DNA of 40,729 nucleotides from Anaerolineales bacterium (GTDB taxonomy: Bacteria; Chloroflexota; Anaerolineae; Anaerolineales; UBA11579): positions 1-40,729 of the forward strand of contig JAFGRA010000423.1 in NCBI GenBank assembly GCA_016935415.1, given 5' to 3'. Every line of letters starts with the position of its first letter. Positions within the stretch are counted from its first letter, which is position 1. The notes beneath the pieces were generated by a model. The model was not told the origin of the DNA and searched no databases. It worked only from the letters and a program-made list of their open reading frames with translations. The position numbers and the translations under genes are program-made. Of the stretch, positions 33,352 to 40,729 are shown in pieces.

Positions 33352-34344
33352 TCATGCGATGCGGCCAAACCAGAATAACGATAATAGACCGCCAATCAAC
33401 AGGACGAGCATACTGATCCCGGTGAGGACGGCGGTAATCTCGGTCCTTTCGGGCCGGATCACGAACTGGGGTCGCAGGTTTTCATATATATTGAATACTT
33501 CGTCCGAACTCTGGGCGTTGTAATATTCACCCTCGGTCAATGCGGCGATCTCTTTTAGAATATCTTCGTTCAATTGGGTATATACGTTGAAGCCATCGAT
33601 CTCCAGCGTGGTACCGGCGGAGGTGCCGACGCCCACGGTATAGATGCGCACACCTTGCTCGATGGCAGTTTGGGCGGCTTCGATCGGATCGGGTAAGTCG
33701 GTGTTTTCGCCATCGGTCACCAGCACGAAAATAGTAGGTGAAAAGGTGCCGCGCGGTAGCGGTGCAACTTGTTCCACGCTTTCTGCTTCACCATTTTCGG
33801 TATCTGCTGTTTCGGTGACGGCGTTCAGCGCCGCGATAATGCCATGTCCTAACGAGGTGCCGCTTTGGGGCACCAACCGTTCGATGGTGGCGGAAATGGC
33901 GGCGCGGTCTTCGCTGGGCGGCTGCACAACCAATCCGCCATCGCTGAAGGCGACCACACCGATCTTGATATTGGTTGGCTGCTGCTCGATGAAGACCTGA
34001 GCGGCGGCCTTGGCGGCTTCCATTCGGGTTGGTTCGATATCTTCAGCGGCCATGCTGGCGGATACGTCGAAGATCAACATCACCACACCTTCCACCTGGG
34101 GAAGCGAAACCACCATTTGCGGGCGGGCAGTTGCTATCAGCAACAAGGCCATGCCTATCAGGAGAATCGTAAAAGGAAATGACTGCCAGCGTCCTAAAGA
34201 CTTGCCGTGGCTTTCTTGCACTATGCCCAGCGCGCCTAATTGGGCGGTTTGCTGGCGTCTGTGTTGGCGCACGCGTCGGTGTAGGAGCACTATGAGGGGA
34301 ACCAGCAAAAGAGAGAACAGCATCCACGGCCAGATAAAAGACAT
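33352..34344 (-). CDS. VWA-domain membrane protein (BatA/BatB-like)
   Basis: A 330-residue paralogue of the neighbouring VWA gene with the same layout: hydrophobic segments at about 7-21 and 57-72, then a VWA domain with the DxSxS motif at 93-97 (FDVSASMAAEDI). The later metal-site block is 'LVTDGENTDLPD', and the C-terminal membrane segment is 'GISMLVLLIGGLLSLFWFG'. Its ATG follows the DUF58 stop with no gap (TAAATG), and the second VWA gene starts 13 bases after its stop. Together they probably form a membrane complex served by the MoxR ATPase. Confidence 0.88.
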   Translation of the reverse strand: MSFIWPWMLFSLLLVPLIVLLHRRVRQHRRQQTAQLGALGIVQESHGKSLGRWQSFPFTILLIGMALLLIATARPQMVVSLPQVEGVVMLIFDVSASMAAEDIEPTRMEAAKAAAQVFIEQQPTNIKIGVVAFSDGGLVVQPPSEDRAAISATIERLVPQSGTSLGHGIIAALNAVTETADTENGEAESVEQVAPLPRGTFSPTIFVLVTDGENTDLPDPIEAAQTAIEQGVRIYTVGVGTSAGTTLEIDGFNVYTQLNEDILKEIAALTEGEYYNAQSSDEVFNIYENLRPQFVIRPERTEITAVLTGISMLVLLIGGLLSLFWFGRIA

Positions 34345-35289
34345 TTAGTGTGTGCCTCCATAATGTCTTGCGCGTTTGCGCATTTCGGCAAATCGCAAGA
34401 TGGCTTGCACCAGATCTTCTTCGGTGGAAAGTGATAGTGCATTCACCCCTGCCTGCTTGAAGGTTTGGGTCAACTGCTTCTCGCGGCTTTGGGCCGCGGC
34501 GTAGAAGCGCTGGCGATATTTTTTGTTGTGGGTATCAATGTAAATTTGCTCGCCGGTCTCCAAATCTTCAACCAGGACGATGCCAATTTCGGGCAGTTCG
34601 ATTTCACGCCGATCCCATAAGCGGATGGGAATCAGATCGTGGCGGCGGCTGAGCAGGTTGATCGAACTGTCCCAACCCGGCGCACAGATAAAATCGGATA
34701 TCAGGAAGATCAGCGAGCGCTGTTTGATGGAATTCAATGCGGCATTCAGTAGGGGAGTTAGGTCGGTGATTGAGCCGGATTGCGCCGGCCTACGCTTGAG
34801 CATGTCGTTGATCAGGCGCAGTACCTGGGTGCGCCCGCTGCGTGCTGGAATGGTGAGTTCAACGCGGCTGTCGAAGAAGATCGCCCCGACCCGGTTGCCG
34901 TTGCGGGTGAGCAGGCGCGCCAATGTCGCTACGAAATCGACCAGTACGGATTCTTTATCACGTTCCAGTGCACCAAAACCCATCGATGGGCTGAAATCCA
35001 GCAAGAACCAGGCTGTGACTTCGCGGTCTTCAATGTATTGGCGTACGTAAGGCGAATTCATGCGCGCAGTCACGTTCCAGTCGATGTTGCGAATGTCGTC
35101 CCCGGGCTGGTATTCGCGCAGGTCGGCGAAGTCCAGCCCGGTGCCGTAGAATAAACTGCGGTAATCGCCTTGCAGGATACCGTCCAGGCGGCGGATCACA
35201 TGCCAGTCCAGGCGTTGTAAAATGCGCTCTGGAGATCGGGTCTGTCTTTCTTTGCCGTTAGTAGGCCGGTTGGCGGTTGCTGTATTCAT
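34345..35289 (-). CDS. DUF58 domain-containing protein
   Basis: A 314-residue soluble protein with the DUF58 signature 'REYQPGDDIRNIDWNVTAR' and a following VWA-like fold ('FLLDFSPSMGFG', 'FLISDFICAPGWDS'). DUF58 proteins nearly always accompany MoxR ATPases; their biochemical role is not settled. ATG 35289 overlaps the end of moxR by 32 bases, and no strong Shine-Dalgarno is visible, so translation may depend on moxR. A longer reading from a TTG at 35322 is less likely. Confidence 0.86.
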   Translation of the reverse strand: MNTATANRPTNGKERQTRSPERILQRLDWHVIRRLDGILQGDYRSLFYGTGLDFADLREYQPGDDIRNIDWNVTARMNSPYVRQYIEDREVTAWFLLDFSPSMGFGALERDKESVLVDFVATLARLLTRNGNRVGAIFFDSRVELTIPARSGRTQVLRLINDMLKRRPAQSGSITDLTPLLNAALNSIKQRSLIFLISDFICAPGWDSSINLLSRRHDLIPIRLWDRREIELPEIGIVLVEDLETGEQIYIDTHNKKYRQRFYAAAQSREKQLTQTFKQAGVNALSLSTEEDLVQAILRFAEMRKRARHYGGTH

Positions 35290-36268
35290 GCAGCGGTACT
35301 TTCGGTAGTGGAATAACCTCAAGGATTTGATTCAGGATATCGTCGCTGCTCACGTTGTCCGAAAGCGCTTCGTAGGATAGCACCAGGCGGTGTCTGATCA
35401 CATCCAGAGCGACGTCACGCACTTCCTGGGGTAAAACGTAGTCGCGGCCGCGTACGAAGGCCAGCGAGCGAGCAGCGACGATCAGGTTGATGGAGGCACG
35501 TGGGCTGGCGCCGAACATAATGTAACGTTTGAGATCGCCCAGGCCGGATGCGCCGGGCTGGCGTGTGGCGGTGACCAGCTTGACGGCGTAGTCGATCAAC
35601 GCCGGGTCTACGTAAACTTGAGCAGCGCGCTGCTGCATGGCGCGTAGTTGTTCGGTGTCGAAGACTTGCTGAACAGCTTGCAATGCGCCGATCATGCGCT
35701 CGACAACTACGAATTCTTCCGTGGCGCTGGGATAGCCTACCAACACTTTGAGCATGAAGCGGTCGACCTGTGCTTCGGGTAGGGGATAGGTGCCCTCGGA
35801 TTCGATTGGATTCTGCGTTGCCATCACCAGGAACGGATCGGGAACCGGAAAGGTCTCCCGGCCAATGGTGACCTGGCGCTCCTGCATTACCTCGAGCAGC
35901 GCGCTCTGCACCTTAGCTGGAGCGCGGTTGATCTCGTCTGCCAACAGCAGGTTGGTAAAAACCGGGCCAAGCGAAGTATTGAATTCACCGGTTTTCTGAT
36001 TGTAAATGCGCGTTCCGATCAGGTCGGCAGGCACCAGGTCGGGTGTGAACTGGATGCGATGGAAGTCGCCACCAATCGTTTCGGCCAACGTCTTGATCGC
36101 CATCGTCTTCGCCAGACCGGGTACGCCTTCGACCAGGATGTGGCCGCGCGAGAGCAGCGCCACAACCAGGCGTTCCAGCAGGTTATCCTGACCGACGATG
36201 ACCTTCTTGACCTCGTAGAGCACGCGCTCCATTGGCTTTTCGTTTACTTCTTCGATTATATGATCCAT
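35258..36268 (-). CDS. MoxR family AAA+ ATPase
   Basis: A 336-residue AAA+ ATPase thought to act as a chaperone-like activator of VWA-domain partners. Walker A is GVPGLAKT (48-55) and Walker B LLLADE (107-112), followed by 'INRAPAKVQSALLEVMQERQV', the MoxR insert region. 'MATQNPIESEGTYPLPEAQVDRF' carries sensor 1 and the arginine region. ATG 36268 has GAGAGG 8 bases upstream. It is followed by DUF58 and two VWA proteins, the classic MRP-type operon, with a protease gene 52 bases upstream. Confidence 0.92.
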   Translation of the reverse strand: MDHIIEEVNEKPMERVLYEVKKVIVGQDNLLERLVVALLSRGHILVEGVPGLAKTMAIKTLAETIGGDFHRIQFTPDLVPADLIGTRIYNQKTGEFNTSLGPVFTNLLLADEINRAPAKVQSALLEVMQERQVTIGRETFPVPDPFLVMATQNPIESEGTYPLPEAQVDRFMLKVLVGYPSATEEFVVVERMIGALQAVQQVFDTEQLRAMQQRAAQVYVDPALIDYAVKLVTATRQPGASGLGDLKRYIMFGASPRASINLIVAARSLAFVRGRDYVLPQEVRDVALDVIRHRLVLSYEALSDNVSSDDILNQILEVIPLPKVPLHEYSNRQPAY

Positions 36269-36320
36269 AACAAATCCTCTCGACCGATTTTCCAATAAGA
36301 TGATAAAAAGTACTTATCGC

Positions 36321-37172
36321 CTACTGAGGTGGTCCTCCGGCTGCGCCAGCCGCCACATTGATCGGGACAGCAAAGCCAATGCCGATGAATACTTCTTGTT
36401 TAGTAGGGTTGACCAAGCCAGTGACAATCCCGACGACTTGACCACTCCGGTTGAGCAGCGGTCCACCGGAGTTGCCGGGATTTACAGCCGCATCGAATTG
36501 GATCAGCCCATCCAGGTGCTGGTTGCTGTTTTCCAGGGTGAACGAACGGTTGAAACCGGAAACCACCCCCGCGCTCATTGAACCGGTCAGCCCTAGCGGA
36601 TTGCCTACTGCGTAGACCTCATCACCGATCCTCATCCCGCCGGTACTACCGATCGTGGCCGGAACGAAGACGGTTGGCGATCTTTCTGGCATCAGGACAG
36701 CAATGTCGTTTTCAGGTTCTTCGGCGATGATCGTGGCCGGGGAGCGAGTACCATCGGCGAAGAATACCTCGATCGTTTTGGCGTTTTCGACTACGTGCAG
36801 TGCAGTAAGGATGGCCGCAGCGTTGTTAATGACTACGCCGCTGCCAACGCCAAAACCATTGTCGCCTGCTTCGTCGACGCGCTCGGTTTGAATGGTGACT
36901 AGTGAGGGGAGGATGAATTGATAGACTTGAGAGGAAATTGCGGGGGGCGGGGTAGCGGAGGCCAGAGTCAGGCCGACCATGTCCTCGATCTGGTTTTCTG
37001 TCAACGGGTCAGGCCCGGCAGTGTTCGCGCTGTAGATCGTAAAAGCGAGCAAAGAGACCAGAACAGTGAGGGCAAATGGGATGGCCTTTGTTATTCCCGT
37101 GCGCAGGCGCTGCCAACGTTTCTGCCATCGGTGCGCTTCAGGAACCGGTGCATTACTCAAGTTGTCGGCCAT
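36321..37172 (-). CDS. Membrane-anchored trypsin-like serine protease (HtrA/DegP-like, no PDZ)
   Basis: A 283-residue protease with a short cytoplasmic N-terminus, one hydrophobic anchor (about residues 31-49) and an extracytoplasmic S1C-type catalytic domain. The triad is H126 ('TALHVVENA'), D156 ('ENDIAVL') and S235 ('NPGNSGGPLL'). 'AVGNPLGLTGSMSAGVVSG' is typical of HtrA. The protein stops soon after the protease fold with a Gly/Ala/Pro tail, so the PDZ domains of DegP are missing. GGGAG lies 8 bases before the start. It lies 52 bases before moxR on the same strand and may be cotranscribed, hinting at a joint envelope quality-control function. Confidence 0.88.
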   Translation of the reverse strand: MADNLSNAPVPEAHRWQKRWQRLRTGITKAIPFALTVLVSLLAFTIYSANTAGPDPLTENQIEDMVGLTLASATPPPAISSQVYQFILPSLVTIQTERVDEAGDNGFGVGSGVVINNAAAILTALHVVENAKTIEVFFADGTRSPATIIAEEPENDIAVLMPERSPTVFVPATIGSTGGMRIGDEVYAVGNPLGLTGSMSAGVVSGFNRSFTLENSNQHLDGLIQFDAAVNPGNSGGPLLNRSGQVVGIVTGLVNPTKQEVFIGIGFAVPINVAAGAAGGPPQ

Positions 37173-37284
37173 ACAGCGTACTCCCTCGATAGGGTCTAAT
37201 AAGGTCTGAATGGTCTGATTTCGTTTATGATAACATTTTATTTCCTTTCAAGGATGAGGTATTGATTAAAATATTTTCGGCGTT

Positions 37285-38106
37285 TCAGCTTCTGTGGGTT
37301 GTTTTATGCAGCGCAGTCGCCATGGCTTTTACGAACTGCCCGGCGGCGCGGGGAGCATCTGGCGCATTCGTCACGGTTTTGATCAGCGCCGAACCAACGA
37401 TTACGCCATCCGCAACCTGACCAACGGCCTGGGCTTGTTCGGGTGTGGAGATGCCAAAGCCAACCGCGACCGGCTTATCCGTGTGTGCCCTGACGCGCTC
37501 GACAAAGGCTTGTAGGTTGACGGGGAGGGAGGTGCGCGCGCCGGTAATACCGATCACCGAGACCAGGTACACGAAACCGGTGGAACGTTCGGCCACCAGT
37601 TTGATGCGTGCTTCTGGGCTGTTGGGCGAGAGTAAGAAATTCAAAGCCAGCCCGCTTTGCAAACACAATGTGTGCATCTCATCTGCTTCGTCTGGCGGCA
37701 AGTCGGGGATGATGAAGCCGTTGGCTCCGGCATCCAGCGCGTCAGCAACAAATTTTCCTACGCCATAGGCCAGGATGGGATTGTAATAGCCCATCAGGAT
37801 CAGCGGGGGAGTTACGCCGCGTTCGCGCAGCATTTTTATCCCGGCCAGGCAGCGAGCCACTGTAACCCCATTCTGTAAAGCTACCTGGGTGCTATGTTGG
37901 ATGGTCGGGCCATCGGCCAGCGGATCAGAGAAAGGCACGCCCAGCTCGATCAGATCGGCCCCATTTGCCGCGCAGGCTTCGATCACCGCCAGGGAGGTTT
38001 CCATGTCCGGGTAACCGAGCGTGAAGTATGGCATGAATGCAGCGTGGTCTTTTTGAAAAACGTCCAGTACGGCTTGTGCTTTGGTATTCGTTGTTGTGAT
38101 TTCCAT
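37285..38106 (-). CDS. trpA: Tryptophan synthase alpha chain
   Basis: Cleaves indole-3-glycerol phosphate to indole and glyceraldehyde 3-phosphate and channels indole to TrpB. It has 273 residues. The catalytic acids are E54 in '[16 protein letters not shown]' and D65 in the same block. '[14 protein letters not shown]' and '[27 protein letters not shown]' are the loop and phosphate-binding segments. It is the last gene of trpC-F-B-A. No convincing hairpin terminator follows, so some read-through toward the protease gene is possible. Confidence 0.97.
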   Translation of the reverse strand: MEITTTNTKAQAVLDVFQKDHAAFMPYFTLGYPDMETSLAVIEACAANGADLIELGVPFSDPLADGPTIQHSTQVALQNGVTVARCLAGIKMLRERGVTPPLILMGYYNPILAYGVGKFVADALDAGANGFIIPDLPPDEADEMHTLCLQSGLALNFLLSPNSPEARIKLVAERSTGFVYLVSVIGITGARTSLPVNLQAFVERVRAHTDKPVAVGFGISTPEQAQAVGQVADGVIVGSALIKTVTNAPDAPRAAGQFVKAMATALHKTTHRS

Positions 38107-38115
38107 TTTGTTATC

Positions 38116-39312
38116 CTACTCGATGAATTGGCGAACGGTGTCCAGGTCTTTATCGCCACGACCTGAAAGATTGATGAGGATGATCTCGTCTGGACGCATC
38201 TTGGGAGCCAGTTTGATGGCTTCAGCTACGGCGTGAGAAGATTCTAGTGCGGGGATGATGCCTTCCATTTCACTCAGCATTTTGAAGGCAGCCAATGCTT
38301 CCGTATCGGTAGTGGCGGTGTACCCGGCGCGTTCGATCTTGCGCAGGTGAGTGTGTTCCGGCCCAACGGCAGCGTAATCCAGTCCGGCGCTGATACTGTG
38401 GGTCAGCGCGATCTGACCGTCACCATCTTGCAGCACATAGGTGTAGCAGCCGTGCAGCACACCGGGGCGGCCCATTGCTGGATCAGAGAAACGCGCAGCG
38501 TGTTCGCCGCTTTCCAGGCCATGCCCACCGGCTTCGACACCGATCAGGTCAACTTCTTCGTCCGGGATGAATTCGTGGAAGATGCCGATGGCATTCGAGC
38601 CGCCACCCAGGCAGGCAATAATCTTGTCCGGTAGGCGGCCTTCATGTTCTAGTATTTGGGAGCGCGCTTCCTTGCCAATCACGGATTGGAAATCTCGCAC
38701 GATGGTGGGGTAGGGGTGGGGGCCGAGCGCTGAACCAAGCAGGTAATATGTATCCTCCACATTGGTTACCCAATCGCGGATAGCCTCGTTGATGGCGTCC
38801 TTGAGCGTTTGTGAGCCGCTTTCGACGGGCTGCACGCGTGCCCCGAGCAATTCCATGCGGAAGACGTTAGGGCGCTGACGGGCCATGTCGACCGTGCCCA
38901 TATACACCACACAGTCCAACCCCAGCAGCGCACAGGCGGTGGCCGTAGCCACACCGTGCTGCCCGGCGCCCGTTTCGGCGATCACACGTTGTTTACCCAG
39001 GCGTTTCGCCAGCAGCGTCTGCCCCAAGGCGTTGTTGATCTTGTGCGCCCCGGAATGGGCCAGGTCTTCGCGCTTCAGGTAGATCTTTGCGCCGCCCAAT
39101 TCTTCGGTCAGTCGGCGGGCATAGCTGACCGGCGTCGGGCGGCCAACGTAGTTTTTAAGCAGGTCTTCCAATTCGGCCTGGAAAGCTGGATCGGCTCTGA
39201 GGGCGATGTAGGCGCTTTCCAACTCGTCCAGGGCGGGCATGAGCGTTTCGGGGACGAATTGACCACCGAAGCCACTGAATTTTTTGGGTAATGTTTTAGA
39301 TTGTGCTTGCAT
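38116..39312 (-). CDS. trpB: Tryptophan synthase beta chain
   Basis: PLP enzyme that joins indole and serine to make tryptophan. It has 398 residues. The PLP lysine is K91 in '[17 protein letters not shown]'. '[19 protein letters not shown]' holds the catalytic Glu, '[15 protein letters not shown]' binds the PLP phosphate and '[15 protein letters not shown]' forms part of the active site. This is the TrpB1 type, normally paired with TrpA, which is encoded 9 bases downstream. Confidence 0.97.
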   Translation of the reverse strand: MQAQSKTLPKKFSGFGGQFVPETLMPALDELESAYIALRADPAFQAELEDLLKNYVGRPTPVSYARRLTEELGGAKIYLKREDLAHSGAHKINNALGQTLLAKRLGKQRVIAETGAGQHGVATATACALLGLDCVVYMGTVDMARQRPNVFRMELLGARVQPVESGSQTLKDAINEAIRDWVTNVEDTYYLLGSALGPHPYPTIVRDFQSVIGKEARSQILEHEGRLPDKIIACLGGGSNAIGIFHEFIPDEEVDLIGVEAGGHGLESGEHAARFSDPAMGRPGVLHGCYTYVLQDGDGQIALTHSISAGLDYAAVGPEHTHLRKIERAGYTATTDTEALAAFKMLSEMEGIIPALESSHAVAEAIKLAPKMRPDEIILINLSGRGDKDLDTVRQFIE

Positions 39313-39327
39313 AAAAGTGCTCCAATA

Positions 39328-39981
39328 TTATGGGGTGATGATTTCCTGAGCAGCCACACGTGCTTGCTGGATAAAGTTGACGATGCGCTGTGAGTCTTTG
39401 ACGCCGCGCTGTGATTCCACACCGGAAGCCACGTCTACGCCCCAGGGTTGTACCACACGAATGGCTTCAGCAACATTGTCCGGATTCAGGCCGCCCGCCA
39501 AGAGAATGGGATAGCTTTTAGCAATCCTAGCAGCCAGTTCCCAATCACCGGTCTGGCCGCTGCCGCCGAAGCTACCTTTGTGATGGCTATCCAGCAGGAA
39601 GGCTGGGGCGTTCTGGCGGCTGGGCAGCGCGGCGATCAGCTCGTTTAGTTCGGCAGGATCCTGGGGACGCAGCGCCTTGAAGGCGCGTTTTCCCAATGCA
39701 GTTAATGTTTCCGGCGGCTCGTCACCCGAAAGCTGCGCTAGGTCCAGGCCGATAAAATCCATGATCGTTTCGATCTGTGTGGCGCTATGATTGACGAATA
39801 CACCTACACAAACAACCTGTGAAAAGACGGCCTTTATCTCCGTAATGATCTTACGGCAAGCGGTTTGCTCGATGTAACGTGGGCTGGGCGCGTAAAAGTT
39901 GAAGCCGAGCATATCTGCTCTGGCCCCACATGCGATCAGGCTGTCTTCCAAGGTTTTCACGCCACAGATTTTTATTCGCAT
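39328..39981 (-). CDS. trpF: Phosphoribosylanthranilate isomerase
   Basis: Amadori rearrangement of phosphoribosylanthranilate, third step of the tryptophan pathway after anthranilate formation. It has 217 residues. The catalytic pair is C6 ('IKICGVKTLED') and D131 ('FLLDSHHKGSFGGSG'). 'LAGGLNPDNVAEAI' and 'GVDVASGVESQRGVKD' are the two C-terminal phosphate-binding segments. It starts 10 bases after trpC and ends 15 bases before trpB. Confidence 0.96.
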   Translation of the reverse strand: MRIKICGVKTLEDSLIACGARADMLGFNFYAPSPRYIEQTACRKIITEIKAVFSQVVCVGVFVNHSATQIETIMDFIGLDLAQLSGDEPPETLTALGKRAFKALRPQDPAELNELIAALPSRQNAPAFLLDSHHKGSFGGSGQTGDWELAARIAKSYPILLAGGLNPDNVAEAIRVVQPWGVDVASGVESQRGVKDSQRIVNFIQQARVAAQEIITP

Positions 39982-39991
39982 TCTTTAACCT

Positions 39992-40729
39992 CTAGCGAAC
40001 GGCGACGCGTGTAAAGCTGCGCACTTTTTCGGCCACGTCCTCGGCAGTGACCAGGGACTCGCCGACCAGGATGGCATCCACACCGGCTGCGCCCAGGCAT
40101 TCGATATCTGCCTGGCTCTTGATCCCGCTTTCCGAGACCAGTAGAATGCCCTCTGGGCATTGTGCAACCAGCCGTAAGCTGGTTTCCAGGCTGACGCTGA
40201 AATCGTGCAGGTTGCGATTATTGATGCCGATCACGCATGCGCCGGCATCCAACGCACGCTTGAATTCGGCTTCATCGTGCACTTCGACAAGTGGTGTCAA
40301 TCCCAGATCGTTACATTCTGCAATCAACTGGGCCAATTCTGCTTGCTTCAACATGGCCACGATCAAGAGCGCCGCGCTGGCTCCGGCAGCGCGCGCTTCC
40401 AGGAGTTGGTAGCGGTCGAAGATAAAATCTTTGCGCAGCAACGGTAGACCCAATCCCAGGGCGTGGATCATTCTGAGTCGCCCCAGACAGCCACCGAAGT
40501 ATTTCTCGTCGGTCAGTACCGAGATCGCCGCGGCCCCATTGTGGGCATAGGTTTCAGCCAATGGTAGCGCATCGAAGGGTTCACGCAGCATGCCCTTGCT
40601 AGGGGAACGTTGCTTGATCTCGGCGATCAGACGCGGCGTTGGTTTGCCAGGGTTGGTCAGGGCGGCCGCGAAATCCGGCGGGAAGTGTGTGTTCTGGGCA
40701 CGTTCTTCAAGCTGCTCAATGGGTAGGGC
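39992..40729 (-). CDS. trpC: Indole-3-glycerol phosphate synthase (5' part cut by window edge)
   Basis: The frame is open to the right edge, so the first residues are missing. About 245 residues are present. The internal ATG at 40591 is not the start, because the conserved 'RLIAEIKQRSPSKG' lies upstream of it in the same frame. The other catalytic blocks are 'LLRKDFIFDRYQLLEARAAGA', 'IGINNRNLHDFSVSLETS' and 'LLVSESGIKSQADI'. It heads the visible trpC-F-B-A order; trpE, G and D, and any promoter, would be beyond the window. Confidence 0.95.
   Translation of the reverse strand, partial: ALPIEQLEERAQNTHFPPDFAAALTNPGKPTPRLIAEIKQRSPSKGMLREPFDALPLAETYAHNGAAAISVLTDEKYFGGCLGRLRMIHALGLGLPLLRKDFIFDRYQLLEARAAGASAALLIVAMLKQAELAQLIAECNDLGLTPLVEVHDEAEFKRALDAGACVIGINNRNLHDFSVSLETSLRLVAQCPEGILLVSESGIKSQADIECLGAAGVDAILVGESLVTAEDVAEKVRSFTRVAVR

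Noticed and set aside
37173-37284. Terminator after trpA
   Set aside because: Only a 5-bp TCCTT/AAGGA hairpin with a 2-base loop and no T-run is present, which is too weak to call.
40592-40729. Treating the ATG at 40591 as the start of trpC
   Set aside because: The conserved catalytic block RSPSKG is encoded upstream in the same open frame, so the gene runs off the window edge.
1-40729. Mobile elements, CRISPR arrays, tRNA or rRNA genes
   Set aside because: I saw no transposase, integrase, regularly spaced repeats, cloverleaf sequences or rRNA-like stretches. The window is core metabolism in tight operons.

Overview
This 40.7 kb window is a dense, operon-rich bacterial chromosome segment of about 50% G+C. 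I see no tRNA, rRNA, CRISPR array, insertion sequence or phage gene. The gene set and protein style suggest the Chloroflexota, probably class Anaerolineae: Pst permeases with enlarged outer loops, a NuoEF-like NAD-linked [NiFe] hydrogenase, an AroK-AroB fusion, and a lipid operon with a CDP-alcohol phosphotransferase. This placement is an inference from gene content only.

Layout. (1) 2-5364 (+): the phosphate operon pstS(partial)-pstC-pstA-pstB-metallophosphoesterase-phoU. (2) 5451-9196 (-): a membrane-lipid operon with a CDP-alcohol phosphatidyltransferase, an LpxL/PatA-like acyltransferase, an Atg22/UMF1-like MFS transporter and a PlsC-like acyltransferase, ending in an intrinsic terminator that overlaps its last stop codon. 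(3) 9321-10157 (+): a single HpcH/HpaI-type aldolase with its own terminator. (4) 10297-16499 (-): hoxE-F-U-Y-H plus the maturation endopeptidase, a cytoplasmic NAD-linked [NiFe] hydrogenase of the group 3d type. (5) 16500-17005: a divergent regulatory region. (6) 17006-25831 (+): aroH-aroF-tyrA-aroA-aroE-aroC-aroKB-aroQ-aminotransferase. It holds all seven shikimate steps plus the branch to tyrosine, mostly as overlapping genes. (7) 25832-26189: a structured leader ending in a terminator, then gltB-gltD (+). (8) 32268-37172 (-): membrane-anchored HtrA-like protease, MoxR ATPase, DUF58 protein and two VWA membrane proteins. (9) 37285-40729 (-): trpC(partial)-trpF-trpB-trpA.

The most interesting part is the 506-bp region between hoxE and aroH. 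Toward the aro operon, a near-consensus sigma-70 promoter (16805-16833) is followed within about 12 bases by a 28-codon ORF (16845-16931). Its middle reads Phe-Phe-Ala-Phe-Tyr-Phe-Tyr-Tyr. After it come a 1:2 hairpin, a possible 2:3 antiterminator pairing and a perfect 14-bp intrinsic terminator just before aroH. This is the full layout of a ribosome-dependent pheL/trpL-type transcription attenuator, here controlling a whole shikimate/tyrosine operon in a probable Chloroflexota genome. Toward hox, a near-consensus promoter (16623-16651) has an 18-bp palindrome matching the Rex operator at 17 of 18 positions, placed just after the -10 element. That suggests NADH/NAD+ redox control of an NAD-linked hydrogenase.

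The metabolic modules fit together. The aro operon makes chorismate and leads to tyrosine, and the trp genes use chorismate for tryptophan. GltBD makes the glutamate used by transaminases and by glutamine-dependent steps, and the hydrogenase exchanges electrons between H2 and NAD(H). Other points worth a second look are extracytoplasmic insertions in both Pst permeases, a phosphoesterase in the pst operon with two altered metal-site motifs, a HoxU subunit with a NuoG-like extension, and the structured leader before gltB.
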